From Thiomicrorhabdus cannonii (GTDB lineage Bacteria; Pseudomonadota; Gammaproteobacteria; Thiomicrospirales; Thiomicrospiraceae), in assembly GCF_013391695.1 (NCBI RefSeq), contig NZ_JACBGH010000005.1:124001-188000 (forward strand): a stretch of 64,000 nt of DNA, in the 5' to 3' direction. How positions within the stretch are numbered: the first letter of the stretch is position 1; the number at the start of each line of letters is the position of its first letter. The translations under genes and the position numbers were made by a program. Positions 12,089-20,734 of this stretch are shown here, in pieces. The notes under the pieces were generated by a model, which saw only the letters and a list, made by a program, of their open reading frames with translations, was not told the origin of the DNA and did not search any database.

Positions 12089-13402
12089 ATGAAAACAGTC
12101 AAAATTGGTCTATTGGGGTTGGGTACAGTCGGAGGCGGAACCGTAACGATTCTGCAAAACACCCTGACTGAAATCCAACGCCGTCTGGGCCAATCGATTG
12201 AAATTTCCATTATTGCCGTGCGTGACTTGAACCGTCCGCGCAGTGTCGATACGAATGGTATCCAACTGACAGACCAGCCTATGGACGTGGTTAACCATCC
12301 TGATGTGGACATTGTCGTCGAACTGATGGGCGGCACCGGCCTGGCGAAAACCTTGTTGGAAACAGCTATCCAAAACGGCAAGCATGTTGTTACCGCCAAC
12401 AAAGCGTTGATCGCCGAATTCGGCAACGAACTGTTTACCTTGGCGCAAAAGCACAATGTGGTCATTGCCTATGAAGCTGCCGTTGCAGGCGGCATCCCGG
12501 TCATCAAGGCATTGCGCGAAGGCATGGCGGCGAACCGCATCGAATGGGTGGCGGGAATCATCAATGGTACCGGCAACTACATTCTGACCGAAATGAAAAA
12601 GCCGGGCGCCGATTTTGCCCAAGTGCTGAAAGTGGCGCAGGAACTGGGTTATGCGGAAGCCGACCCGACCTTTGACGTGGAAGGGATCGATGCGGCGCAT
12701 AAGTTGACCATTCTGGCTTCCATCGCCTTCGGCATCGAGTTGCAGTTCAACAAGGTTTACACCGAAGGCATCAGCAAAATCAGCGCGGACGACATCCGTT
12801 TTGCCGAGAAACTCGGTTACGAGATCAAGCATCTTGGCCTGGCGCGCCGCACGGAAGAGGGCTTCTCGTTGCGAGTGCATCCAACCATGGTGCCTAAATC
12901 GGTTTTGATTGCGAATGTGTTTGGCGTGATGAATGCGGTGATGGCCTACGGCAATCACGTCGGCCCGACGATGTATTACGGCCCGGGCGCCGGTGCCGGC
13001 CCTACCGCCAGCGCGGTGGTGGCCGACATTATCGATGTGATTCGTGCCGTCAACCAGCCGCAGGCAGAGCGTTTGCCGGCGCTTGGCTTCCAATTGGATC
13101 AGCTGCAGCAAGCCCCGGTGGTCGGCATTGAGGCAATCGAATCGGCTTACTACCTGCGCTGTTTCGCCAAGGATCATGCCGGTGTGCTGGCCAAAGTCAC
13201 CAAAGTGTTTGGCGACCACCATATCAGTATCGAGCATCTGATACAGGAGCCTTGCGCCAGCAACCGTGAAGACGCCACCCTGGTCATGATCACCAATGTG
13301 GTTAAGGAGTCGGATATGAACCGGGCGCTGGCGGCATTGCAGGCGATGGATGAAATCGACGGCGATATCATGCGTATCCGCGTGGATAGCCTTGGCGCTT
13401 AA
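12089..13402 (+). CDS. hom: Homoserine dehydrogenase
   Basis: Reduces aspartate semialdehyde to homoserine, the branch point to threonine and methionine. An N-terminal NAD(P)-binding Rossmann motif GLLGLGTVGGGTV is followed by the catalytic domain with GIINGTGNYILTEM and the LGYAEADPTFDVEGIDAAHK signature. The C-terminal ACT domain (about residues 350-430, from YYLRCFAKDHAGVLAKV) is the usual threonine-sensing module. It is monofunctional, without an aspartokinase domain. 437 residues is the normal length. Start ATG with AGGGAAA upstream. It is followed by a hairpin terminator and thrC. Confidence 0.97.
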   Translation: MKTVKIGLLGLGTVGGGTVTILQNTLTEIQRRLGQSIEISIIAVRDLNRPRSVDTNGIQLTDQPMDVVNHPDVDIVVELMGGTGLAKTLLETAIQNGKHVVTANKALIAEFGNELFTLAQKHNVVIAYEAAVAGGIPVIKALREGMAANRIEWVAGIINGTGNYILTEMKKPGADFAQVLKVAQELGYAEADPTFDVEGIDAAHKLTILASIAFGIELQFNKVYTEGISKISADDIRFAEKLGYEIKHLGLARRTEEGFSLRVHPTMVPKSVLIANVFGVMNAVMAYGNHVGPTMYYGPGAGAGPTASAVVADIIDVIRAVNQPQAERLPALGFQLDQLQQAPVVGIEAIESAYYLRCFAKDHAGVLAKVTKVFGDHHISIEHLIQEPCASNREDATLVMITNVVKESDMNRALAALQAMDEIDGDIMRIRVDSLGA

Positions 13403-13433
13403 TCGCAAAAAAGCGTCTCCCAAAACTGAACAG

Positions 13434-13455
13434 GCCAGGTCTTACCTGGCTTTTT
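13434..13455 (+). terminator. hom terminator
   Basis: GCCAGGT (13434-13440) pairs with ACCTGGC (13444-13450) around a 3-base loop, followed by five T residues. The left arm lies within a degenerate copy of the dispersed repeat (GAACAGGCCAGGT). Confidence 0.8.
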
Positions 13456-13517
13456 CACACTGAGCAAAGCGAACTTTTGTATAATTTGCCCACTAAATTT
13501 ATTGTGTTGGAACTCTT

Positions 13518-14993
13518 ATGAACTTTATTGAAACGCGCGGCAATGACGGCCACTTTCCCAAGGAAATCACTTTTTCTCAGGCTATCTTAAGCCCCATGTC
13601 TTCCTTTGGCGGTTTGTATTCGCCTAAAACGCTGCCGCAACTGGGTCAGGATTTTTTAGAGCAACACCTGAACTCACACTATAAAACCTTGGCCAAAGCG
13701 ATTCTGGACGCGTTTGAGGTCGATATTGACGACGCGATCATCAACGCGGCACTGAGCCTGTACGACCAATTTGACGACCCTAAAAATCCTGTTCCAGTGG
13801 TCAAAGTGAAAGAGGATCTCTACGTCAGCGAGCTTTATCATGGCCCGACACGCGCTTTCAAAGATATGGCATTGCAGCCGTTTGGTACGGTATTGTCGGC
13901 GATTGCCCAGGCACGTAACGAGAAATACCTGATTCTGGCGGCCACCAGCGGTGACACCGGCCCGGCGGCGCTGGACACTTTCCGCAATAAAGACAACGTG
14001 CAGGTCGCCTGCCTCTATCCTGAAGGCGGCACCTCGGACGTGCAGCGCCTGCAGATGGTCACTGAAGATGCGGCCAACCTGAAGGTCATCGGTATCAAGG
14101 GCGATTTCGACGATGCGCAAAGCGCCCTGAAAACGCTGTTGACCTCCGACTCGTTCAAGGCCAAACTGCAGGAGCAGCATATCTCCTTGTCTGCGGCCAA
14201 CTCGGTCAACTTCGGTCGTATCATTTTCCAGACGATTTACCATGTTCACAGCTACCTTGAACTGATCCGTCAGGGCGCAATCACAATGGGTGACAAGGTT
14301 TACTTGAACGTACCAAGCGGCAACTTCGGTAACGCGCTGGGCGGTTACTATGCGATGAAGATGGGCTTGCCGGTCGAACAGATTCTGATCGCCTCCAACA
14401 ACAATAATGTGTTGACGACCTTCATCAATACCGGTGTTTACGACCTGCGCGACTTGCGTGTGATTCCGACCACCTCGCCGGCGATGGACATCCTGAAATC
14501 CTCCAATATCGAACGTATTCTGTTCGACATGTTTGGTGCACAACGTACCAAAGAGTTGATGCTGGCGCTGGATAAAGACAAGCATTACGCCTTAAACAGC
14601 GCAGAATTGGCGCAGCTGCAAGCCGTGTTTGCCGCCGATTTCTGCAATGATGCAGAGGGCGAAGCCTATATCAAGCAGACCTTCGCCGAAGGTTACTTGA
14701 TGGACCCGCACACCGCGACCTGCTTCAAGGCATACGAAACCTGCCGCAAAAATCCGGCACTGAAAACCATCGTCTATTCCACGGCGGAATGGACCAAGTT
14801 CTCGCCGGTCATTGCTGAATCGATCGCCAACCAGAGCGGCCTGAACGACATTGAAGCCTTGAAAGTGATTTCGGAAAAAGCCAAATTGCCGATCCCGGCA
14901 CCGATTGCGGCCTTGTTTGACAAGCCGCAAACGCAATCCACGGTGATCGACAAAACTGAAATCGAACAGGAAATTTTGAACTTCTTAGGATAA
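13518..14993 (+). CDS. thrC: Threonine synthase
   Basis: PLP enzyme converting O-phosphohomoserine to threonine. The PLP Lys is in the HGPTRAFKDMALQPFG motif. The phosphate-binding region includes AATSGDTGPAAL, and FGNALGGYYAMKMGLP is the central family block. 491 residues is the long form of threonine synthase, longer than the 428 of E. coli. A TATAAT box at 13480-13485, 32 bases before the start, suggests its own promoter despite lying 115 bases downstream of hom. A strong UUCG-loop hairpin terminator follows at 15021. Confidence 0.96.
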   Translation: MNFIETRGNDGHFPKEITFSQAILSPMSSFGGLYSPKTLPQLGQDFLEQHLNSHYKTLAKAILDAFEVDIDDAIINAALSLYDQFDDPKNPVPVVKVKEDLYVSELYHGPTRAFKDMALQPFGTVLSAIAQARNEKYLILAATSGDTGPAALDTFRNKDNVQVACLYPEGGTSDVQRLQMVTEDAANLKVIGIKGDFDDAQSALKTLLTSDSFKAKLQEQHISLSAANSVNFGRIIFQTIYHVHSYLELIRQGAITMGDKVYLNVPSGNFGNALGGYYAMKMGLPVEQILIASNNNNVLTTFINTGVYDLRDLRVIPTTSPAMDILKSSNIERILFDMFGAQRTKELMLALDKDKHYALNSAELAQLQAVFAADFCNDAEGEAYIKQTFAEGYLMDPHTATCFKAYETCRKNPALKTIVYSTAEWTKFSPVIAESIANQSGLNDIEALKVISEKAKLPIPAPIAALFDKPQTQSTVIDKTEIEQEILNFLG

Positions 14994-15020
14994 CGATTCC
15001 CTTGAAGATCCAACTCATTA

Positions 15021-15042
15021 AACCGGGTTCGCCCGGTTTTTT
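15021..15042 (+). terminator. thrC terminator with UUCG tetraloop
   Basis: AACCGGG (15021-15027) and CCCGGTT (15032-15038) enclose the exceptionally stable loop TTCG, followed by T residues. It lies 27 bases past the thrC stop. Confidence 0.88.
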
Positions 15043-15060
15043 AATTTAACGGAAAACGCC

Positions 15061-16095
15061 ATGTCTTACGCTGTTACTTTCTGGTTTCCTGAACTGCTGG
15101 CTGCAGGCCGTTTGCAAGAAGCGCGTGCCAACCTGGCCGAACTCAAACTACCCGGATTGCGTACCCTGCTGCAAAAAGCAGACCGTTTTCCCGTCACAGG
15201 TACAGCGCAAGGCAATGACTTCTACCACACCGCCAGCATGCTGTTTCATCAGGCGCGCGCGCTACCGGTAGCGGCTACCATCGCACGCGCCTTGCTCAAG
15301 GATTTTGATGGCAGCTGTTTCTGGCTCAAACTCGATCCGGTACAACTGGTGCCGGATCGCGATACTTTGGTGCTTTTCCCCCCGCAGGATTTGGCTATCA
15401 CAGATGATGAAGCGCATGCATTGATCGGCGCCTTCAACCAGCATTTCGCCGTGGACGGCGTGGCCATTGAATTTGCGTCTGCCACCGATTGGCTGCTGCG
15501 CATCAAGCAACCGATTGACGTTCGCAGCCGTAGCATTGATCAGGTGGCTTATCACCCCTTGACTGGTGACACTCTGCAAGGCCACGCGGCGCAATATTGG
15601 CGGCAGCTGTTGAATGAGGCGTCGATGTTGTTCTATAACCATCCGGTGAACGAAGCGCGGCGTGAACGCGGGGAAGGGGAGATCAACGCCCTCTGGCTTT
15701 GGGGGGAAGGGCAATTGGAAACGGCCGCTATTCAATCACGCCCCCACGCCGAGATACGCTCCGAATCGGCCTATTTACAAGGCTTGGCAATGCTGGCTTC
15801 GAGCCAGCAACGGCCTTTTCCGGCAAGCCATGCCGAGTGGATGAATACGCGTTCGCCAGACATCACGCACAGTTTGCTGCTTCCGGACGCGCTCTATGCG
15901 GCACTCCCGCATATGACCGAAACGCAGTGGCTGGAAACACTGCTATGGCTTGAACAAAATTGGTTTTCGCCCTTGCTGGACGATCTGCGTGCCAAACGCA
16001 TCCACTCGTTATTGCTGGAGCTGGGCGACGGCTACCGCTACCACATCAAACCACAACACCTCAAACGCTTCTGGCGCTGGAAAAACCGTTTGTAA
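15061..16095 (+). CDS. Uncharacterised RpfE-like (COG4255) protein
   Basis: 344-residue soluble protein. The order of blocks resembles a family often labelled RpfE-like or 'regulatory protein' and sometimes misannotated as phosphoglycerate mutase. The conserved-looking stretches are FWLKLDPVQLVPDRDTLVLF (about residues 90-110), LNEASMLFYNHPVNEARR and INALWLWGEG. I do not see catalytic motifs that define a reaction, and the family has no established function. It sits between the thrC terminator and a bidirectional terminator, so it is probably its own transcription unit. Family assignment is from recall of these blocks and is moderately sure. Confidence 0.6.
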   Translation: MSYAVTFWFPELLAAGRLQEARANLAELKLPGLRTLLQKADRFPVTGTAQGNDFYHTASMLFHQARALPVAATIARALLKDFDGSCFWLKLDPVQLVPDRDTLVLFPPQDLAITDDEAHALIGAFNQHFAVDGVAIEFASATDWLLRIKQPIDVRSRSIDQVAYHPLTGDTLQGHAAQYWRQLLNEASMLFYNHPVNEARRERGEGEINALWLWGEGQLETAAIQSRPHAEIRSESAYLQGLAMLASSQQRPFPASHAEWMNTRSPDITHSLLLPDALYAALPHMTETQWLETLLWLEQNWFSPLLDDLRAKRIHSLLLELGDGYRYHIKPQHLKRFWRWKNRL

Positions 16096-16111
16096 CCTGC
16101 AAAAACAATAA

Positions 16112-16135
16112 AACCCGGCATGCCGGGCTTTATTT
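16112..16135. terminator. Bidirectional terminator between convergent genes
   Basis: AACCCGGCA and TGCCGGGCTT form a near-perfect palindrome, with A-rich sequence on the left and TTTATTTT on the right. It lies 16 bases after the preceding stop and ahead of the convergent TDT transporter gene. Confidence 0.75.
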
Positions 16136-16159
16136 TATAAAGAATTCGTAATATCGGTT

Positions 16160-17137
16160 TTAATGATCCGCCGTGCAGATTTTCCCTTTCGCCGCAGCCA
16201 TTGTTGTTCTGTAGAAAAATAGCGCAATCATGAAACACAACGCAATCATAACCGCCATCCCTACATAATTGTAAAAGCCGCTATGGGCCGCATGCGCCAT
16301 CTGGAAGGACGCGATCGACATCGCGGCCAACGGGAAGGTATATGCCCACCAGGAGAGCGCAAACTGCAAGCGGCGGAAACGGCTGATTGAAAACAGCAGG
16401 AACAAGGTAAAGAACAGCGCAAAGAAATAGAGAATCTTCGCGAAGTTATCGATTTGCCCCTGATTCAGTGCCATATAGGAGATAAAGCCCACCGCCGGCG
16501 GGGCGATAAAGATAAACAGGGTCGGCATCAGACGCTCCGGCATAGGGGAGTGGAAAATCAGACGGTAGAACAATACCGCCTTCAAAATCGGCCAAAAGGT
16601 AATGCCGATGGCAAAAAAGAACCAGTTGATATCGGCTGGAACGTGTTCAACGCCGCCAATCGGCACGATGATATTCCCCACGATCGGAATAAACCAGGCG
16701 GGATTGGAATGTTCGATCTTGAAGAAATCGTGATAGATCCAGTTATAGAGCACCCACAACGTCAAAATGAGTTGTAACGAGGCACCGGTTACCCAAAAAT
16801 TAAAAGAGGTTTTGACCTCGCCGAACTGCCAGAAAGCGATGCTGAGCAACAACATACTGATGGAGATGGCCGGCAAAAAATTCATTTTGACGGGATGGCG
16901 CGCTTCCTCCATAAATGCCGCTTTGAACTTGACCATTTTGTAGAGATAAGCCAGAACTAACACGGCAAACAAACTCACCACAACAGTCAGTAAAATCTGA
17001 CTCGGCAACATGCTCCAACCAAACGCCTTTTCGCTTTTGGCCAATGCGATGTTCAAACCGGTCATGCCCATGATCATGCCGAAAAAACTCGCCGGAAAAT
17101 ATTGCAACCTGGCCAGTTTTGAACCTGAATTTTCCAT
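16160..17137 (-). CDS. TDT/SLAC1-family membrane transporter
   Basis: 325-residue integral membrane protein with about ten hydrophobic segments. It fits the tellurite-resistance/dicarboxylate transporter (TDT) family, which includes TehA, the Mae1 malate carrier and plant SLAC1 anion channels. The N-terminal LQYFPASFFGMIMGMTGLNI block is characteristic of the family's first helix. I place the start at 17137 because it has a strong ribosome binding site (AAGGAAGGGA) just upstream; a longer in-frame extension adds hydrophilic residues without family resemblance. The substrate is unknown; sulfite, malate or other anions are carried by relatives. It stands alone. Confidence 0.75.
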   Translation of the reverse strand: MENSGSKLARLQYFPASFFGMIMGMTGLNIALAKSEKAFGWSMLPSQILLTVVVSLFAVLVLAYLYKMVKFKAAFMEEARHPVKMNFLPAISISMLLLSIAFWQFGEVKTSFNFWVTGASLQLILTLWVLYNWIYHDFFKIEHSNPAWFIPIVGNIIVPIGGVEHVPADINWFFFAIGITFWPILKAVLFYRLIFHSPMPERLMPTLFIFIAPPAVGFISYMALNQGQIDNFAKILYFFALFFTLFLLFSISRFRRLQFALSWWAYTFPLAAMSIASFQMAHAAHSGFYNYVGMAVMIALCFMIALFFYRTTMAAAKGKICTADH

Positions 17138-17307
17138 AATCCCTTCCTTGAATAACATCTTTAACCGCAATAAACTGCGCAACAAAACAGATGTTTATTA
17201 TAGAAAGGCTTGCCGCTGTAAACATGACTTTAAAATGACTTTTTGCTAAAAATTACTGATGGCAGAGCATTAGAAAAATTAAGCAAAAGCGGCGAACATT
17301 AATGCAA

Positions 17308-19068
17308 TTAAGCCGGCTGCATCCAAAGCAGTTTTAACTGCAACTGGGTGCGGCCGGCAAAGCGGTTAAGACTGGGCTGATAGACGCAATGCACGCTGTC
17401 CCCTTCATTAAAGGCCAGCGATTGCGCCGCATCTTCCCGCGCATTGAAATAGATGGCGGATAAAATCTTGCCCTGTGCGGTGCGCAGCTTGCAGGAAAGA
17501 TGGGTTTTATGCTCGCCGACCGGTTTAAGCTGCAATAACTCAAAATGGCCGTCAAAGGTCGCCTGCGGCCATTCGCGTCCATAGGGCTCCAACGCATTCA
17601 AATGGGGAATCAGCTCGGGCAACAGATAACTGTCATCCAGCTGACCGTCGCTTTCCAGCAACGGAACAGGCGGCGTGTCGCCCAACTGTTCACGGATTGC
17701 GGTTTCAAACAACTCGGCAAATACGGCGTATTTTTCCAATGGAATCATGCAGCCGGCGGCCCCTTTATGCCCGCCCATAGAACGGAACAGCTCGGAATCC
17801 TGCTCCGACATCCATTGAAACGCCTCGCGCAGATCCACCTGCGGCACAATGCCCCGGCCGCTGCCGGCCAGAAATCCGTCTTTGAGATCGGTCAAAATCA
17901 CCGTCGGCAGGCCGAATTTTTCGCCGATGCGCGTGGCGATAATCCCCTGAATCCCGGCATTGCCTTGCAACGCCACCGCCAGACTGTATTTTTGCGGGTG
18001 GTACAGGTTTTTGGCTTCATTTAGCGCCATCTGCAACATACCTTGCTGCTGTGCGCGACGCTCCTGATTGTCCTCATCCAATTGGATAAGATGGCTATGC
18101 GCCTCATCGACAGTAGCTGCGGTCAGAAAGTTAAACGCCGTCGTCACATCGCTGACACGGCTTGCCGCGTTGATGCGGGTTGCAACCTGAAATGCCAGGT
18201 ATTCTGCATTAAAAGGCTCACCCTGATTGTCGTTAAGACGCAACATTGCCTGCCAGGCGGGTTGCTCGAACTGATTGATCAGCTGCAGTCCGGCGTGCAC
18301 GATGGCGCGGTTGTTCGGACTTTGCAAACTCACGCTGTCGGCAATCGTACCCAGAGAGACATTGAGTGCCAGCGCCTTCAAAGAAGGACTGTCCGGTGGA
18401 AGATAACCGCGCTGCACCAGCTCCTGGCGAACCTGCGTCATCACCAGAAAAATCACAAAACAACCGGCCACGGTCTTGTCGTATTCGCAACCTTGCTGCT
18501 GTGGGTTGACCGTGCACGCGGCACTTTCGGGTGCGCCTTCCACCGGCATCTGGTGGTGGTCGGTCACGCACACCGCGATACCGGCTTCTTTAAGACGCTT
18601 AATGCGCGGCTCGTCGCTGGAGCCCTGGTCGGCGGAAATCACCAGCGACACCGGTTGTTGAATCGCCAGAATGCGCTCGCAAACCTCTTCGGTAATGCCG
18701 TAACCGGTTTTGCGTTCACCAATCAGATGGACCACACGCTCTTTCGGCACCTTAAAATACTCCACCAGCGCGGTCACCGCCACCCAGGCGGAGGTGACGC
18801 CATCGGTATCGTAATCGGTGGCCAACACAATCACGCCATCGGAAAGAATCGCATCGGCAATCAGGCGTGCCGCTTCACGGGAATTTTTCAGGGCATCGGG
18901 ATGCTGGATATGTTTTAATTTCGGGAAAATCGTTTCTGCCAATTGCTCGGTCGAGTGCTTGCGCTGCGCGACCAGACGCGCCTGCAAATCGGACAGGCCG
19001 AGGGCTTTGCTGGCCGCATAAACGTCGGAAGAGAAGGGGCGTTGAACGATTTTGGGTGCTTTAATCAT
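17308..19068 (-). CDS. recJ: Single-stranded-DNA-specific exonuclease RecJ
   Basis: 5'-3' ssDNA exonuclease in recombination and mismatch repair. DHH-family motifs are visible: the DYDTDGVTSAW block with its metal-binding Asp residues, ISADQGSSDEPRIKRL, and VTDHHQMPVE (DHH). The DHHA1 part contains GGHKGAAGCMIPLEKY. The start at 19068 gives 586 residues; a TTG 24 bases further upstream is possible but less likely. It is divergent from the esterase gene, with starts only 18 bases apart, so their promoters must overlap the opposite gene's 5' end. Confidence 0.94.
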   Translation of the reverse strand: MIKAPKIVQRPFSSDVYAASKALGLSDLQARLVAQRKHSTEQLAETIFPKLKHIQHPDALKNSREAARLIADAILSDGVIVLATDYDTDGVTSAWVAVTALVEYFKVPKERVVHLIGERKTGYGITEEVCERILAIQQPVSLVISADQGSSDEPRIKRLKEAGIAVCVTDHHQMPVEGAPESAACTVNPQQQGCEYDKTVAGCFVIFLVMTQVRQELVQRGYLPPDSPSLKALALNVSLGTIADSVSLQSPNNRAIVHAGLQLINQFEQPAWQAMLRLNDNQGEPFNAEYLAFQVATRINAASRVSDVTTAFNFLTAATVDEAHSHLIQLDEDNQERRAQQQGMLQMALNEAKNLYHPQKYSLAVALQGNAGIQGIIATRIGEKFGLPTVILTDLKDGFLAGSGRGIVPQVDLREAFQWMSEQDSELFRSMGGHKGAAGCMIPLEKYAVFAELFETAIREQLGDTPPVPLLESDGQLDDSYLLPELIPHLNALEPYGREWPQATFDGHFELLQLKPVGEHKTHLSCKLRTAQGKILSAIYFNAREDAAQSLAFNEGDSVHCVYQPSLNRFAGRTQLQLKLLWMQPA

Positions 19069-19086
19069 GCGGGGGATTTTATCAGA

Positions 19087-19710
19087 ATGCAAACCATGCA
19101 GTGCGTCTATCTACACGGCTTTTTAAGCAATGCCCAGAGCCAAAAAAGCCGCTGGTTTGAACGCCGTTTCAGCCATCCTTTGGTCTGTGAAGCCGGCACT
19201 CGCCAAATTGAATTGCTGACCCCGAGCTACCCGCAAACCACCCCCGACAGCAGCGTCGCTTATCTGCAGAACTTCATGCACCGCAACGGGTTGGATAAGC
19301 AGGAGAACCCCGTTTTTTTAATCGGCTCTTCGCTGGGCGGATTTTATGCGCAATACCTCGGCCTTCGCTATCGACTGCCTTATCTGCTGATTAATCCGGC
19401 GCTGGATCCGGTCGCTTTGTTGGAGGACTATCTGGGGCAGCACCGAAATCCCTATACTCAAGAAGAGTTCACGGTCGATGCAGCTTACCGGCAGCAGTTG
19501 AGCGCCTATTACACCAGGCCGCAAGCGGATACAAAAGGGCTGCTGCTGCTGGACAAAGGCGATGAGATTATCAACTATGAACAGGCCTTTGAGCTTTATC
19601 AAACAGGCCATGCCAACCAGCAGACCGTGCTATTTGAAGGCGGAGATCACACGTTTGTGCATTTAGAGGAGTCGTGGCAAACCATTCAAGAATGGATTTG
19701 CCGGCTTTAA
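19087..19710 (+). CDS. YqiA/YcfP-like alpha/beta-hydrolase (esterase)
   Basis: 207-residue alpha/beta-hydrolase of the UPF0227 (YqiA/YcfP) type. The N-terminal CVYLHGFLSNAQSQK block supplies the oxyanion region, and GSSLGGFYAQYLGLRY holds the nucleophile Ser in a G-x-S-x-G motif. The catalytic His is expected in GGDHTFVHLEE near the C-terminus. Relatives hydrolyse short-chain esters in vitro, and the physiological substrate is unknown. I chose the ATG at 19087 because the product then begins just before the first beta strand. A longer open frame to the left runs antisense through recJ and is not convincing. Confidence 0.82.
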   Translation: MQTMQCVYLHGFLSNAQSQKSRWFERRFSHPLVCEAGTRQIELLTPSYPQTTPDSSVAYLQNFMHRNGLDKQENPVFLIGSSLGGFYAQYLGLRYRLPYLLINPALDPVALLEDYLGQHRNPYTQEEFTVDAAYRQQLSAYYTRPQADTKGLLLLDKGDEIINYEQAFELYQTGHANQQTVLFEGGDHTFVHLEESWQTIQEWICRL

Positions 19711-19721
19711 CCAACTTGCCA

Positions 19722-19740
19722 ACCCGGCCTGTTGACTTTT
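19722..19740 (-). repeat. Dispersed 12-mer with T-tract after the esterase gene
   Basis: ACCCGGCCTGTT (19722-19733) is an exact reverse-complement copy of AACAGGCCGGGT, followed by GACTTTTTT. It is unpaired, 11 bases after the esterase stop, so it is not a classical hairpin terminator. Confidence 0.7.
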
Positions 19741-19789
19741 TTGGGCCCGTTTTTCAGCCCTTTTTAAGCCCCACTTTTAAGCCCCACTC

Positions 19790-20017
19790 TTAAGCCATTA
19801 CATCGAGCAGGGTGCCGATCATTTCATCATAGGTTTTCAGCGCTTTGGCAGAAGACTCCACCTGTTTGGCAACCTGGGTATTGTCGATCAAGGCTTCGGT
19901 TTGTTGAGCGCTTTGGGGATGGATGATTTTCTGGGTATTGTCCGCCAGACGCTCAAATCCCTGCTGAATTCCCGTTGTGGCGTAGTGACCGGCACTGATT
20001 TGCATGTTAACCTGCAT
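19790..20017 (-). CDS. Small protein with flagellar-hook-like C-terminal helix
   Basis: 75-residue protein with a good ribosome binding site (GAGGTAG) before the ATG at 20017. The N-terminus (MQVNMQISAGHYATTGIQQG) and the C-terminal helix (KALKTYDEMIGTLLDVMA) resemble the terminal helices of flagellar rod/hook proteins, which pair to form the D0 coiled coil. The similarity is judged by eye and is not decisive. No flagellar genes are in the window. It could be a small secreted or motility-related protein. It lies downstream of an exported-protein gene on the same strand, with 16 bases between them. Confidence 0.5.
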   Translation of the reverse strand: MQVNMQISAGHYATTGIQQGFERLADNTQKIIHPQSAQQTEALIDNTQVAKQVESSAKALKTYDEMIGTLLDVMA

Positions 20018-20033
20018 AACGACTACCTCAAAA

Positions 20034-20681
20034 TTAAATGCGCCGCTGCCCGGCCGGCGGCTGGGCTTCGACATAATAGGGCGACTGCTCGGGCGTTTGC
20101 GGTTTAACGCGGTATTCCACAAAAATATTGCCCAGTTTCTCGCCGCCTTCGCGATCCAGAATCACTTCCATTTTATCATCTTCCCAACGATAACTGGGAT
20201 AACGTAGCGAGCCGCCCCAGCCGCGCGAAACCACCGCAGCGGGCTGTCCCAATTCCTTAACCAGCTGCAGCGCAATTTCGCGCGTAGTGAGTGCACTGCG
20301 GCGGTTAACCGTCTCGGTCGAGTAGGGGCGGTAAAGCCGTTTGACGGACATGATCTTGCCAACCGAGTTATAGCGGAACTCCACATAATAGCTGTCGCGC
20401 CAGCGCGAACGGCTGAAGAAGCGGTCGACATTGACCTGCTGCAAGGTCGATCTCGCCTGGGTAAAGCCGCCGATCGCCCATAAATGGTCGCGCACCTGTT
20501 TGACTTCTGTTTCCATCAATTTGATGCCCAAAACACTCACCTGAGCCAAATCAACTGTTTTACCGGACGTTTCCTGATCGTCCGCCGCAAAGACGGCGGC
20601 AGGTATCAGCAGCAGGCCGCAGATGGCTAAACGCAGCGGGCCAAAAACACTCAGGAGATTGAAGAAGGTGAACGTTTTCAT
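20034..20681 (-). CDS. Exported protein of unknown function
   Basis: 215-residue protein beginning at the ATG at 20681. A Sec signal peptide is clear: a basic start, a hydrophobic core LRLAICGLLLIPAAVFA and a likely cut after AVFA-AD. The mature part has alternating charged and aromatic strands (FFSRSRWRDSYYVEFRYN, GGSLRYPSYRWEDDKMEVIL), suggesting a beta-rich periplasmic protein. A proline/glutamine-rich tail follows. I do not recognise a family. It may be co-transcribed with the kinase/ATPase gene upstream and the small protein downstream. Confidence 0.6.
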   Translation of the reverse strand: MKTFTFFNLLSVFGPLRLAICGLLLIPAAVFAADDQETSGKTVDLAQVSVLGIKLMETEVKQVRDHLWAIGGFTQARSTLQQVNVDRFFSRSRWRDSYYVEFRYNSVGKIMSVKRLYRPYSTETVNRRSALTTREIALQLVKELGQPAAVVSRGWGGSLRYPSYRWEDDKMEVILDREGGEKLGNIFVEYRVKPQTPEQSPYYVEAQPPAGQRRI

Positions 20682-20734
20682 GGGCTTCCAATAAGTCGGC
20701 ATTATCGATATAAATGAAGTTATATCGGTTATGG

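Noticed and set aside
12110-13423. Long open frame (437 codons) on the minus strand covering all of hom
   Set aside because: It is the antisense shadow of hom, created by its codon bias. The translation is rich in His, Arg and Gln with no family resemblance.
18043-18918. Long rightward frame antisense to recJ
   Set aside because: recJ on the other strand has all DHH motifs; this frame shows only shadow composition and no ribosome binding site.
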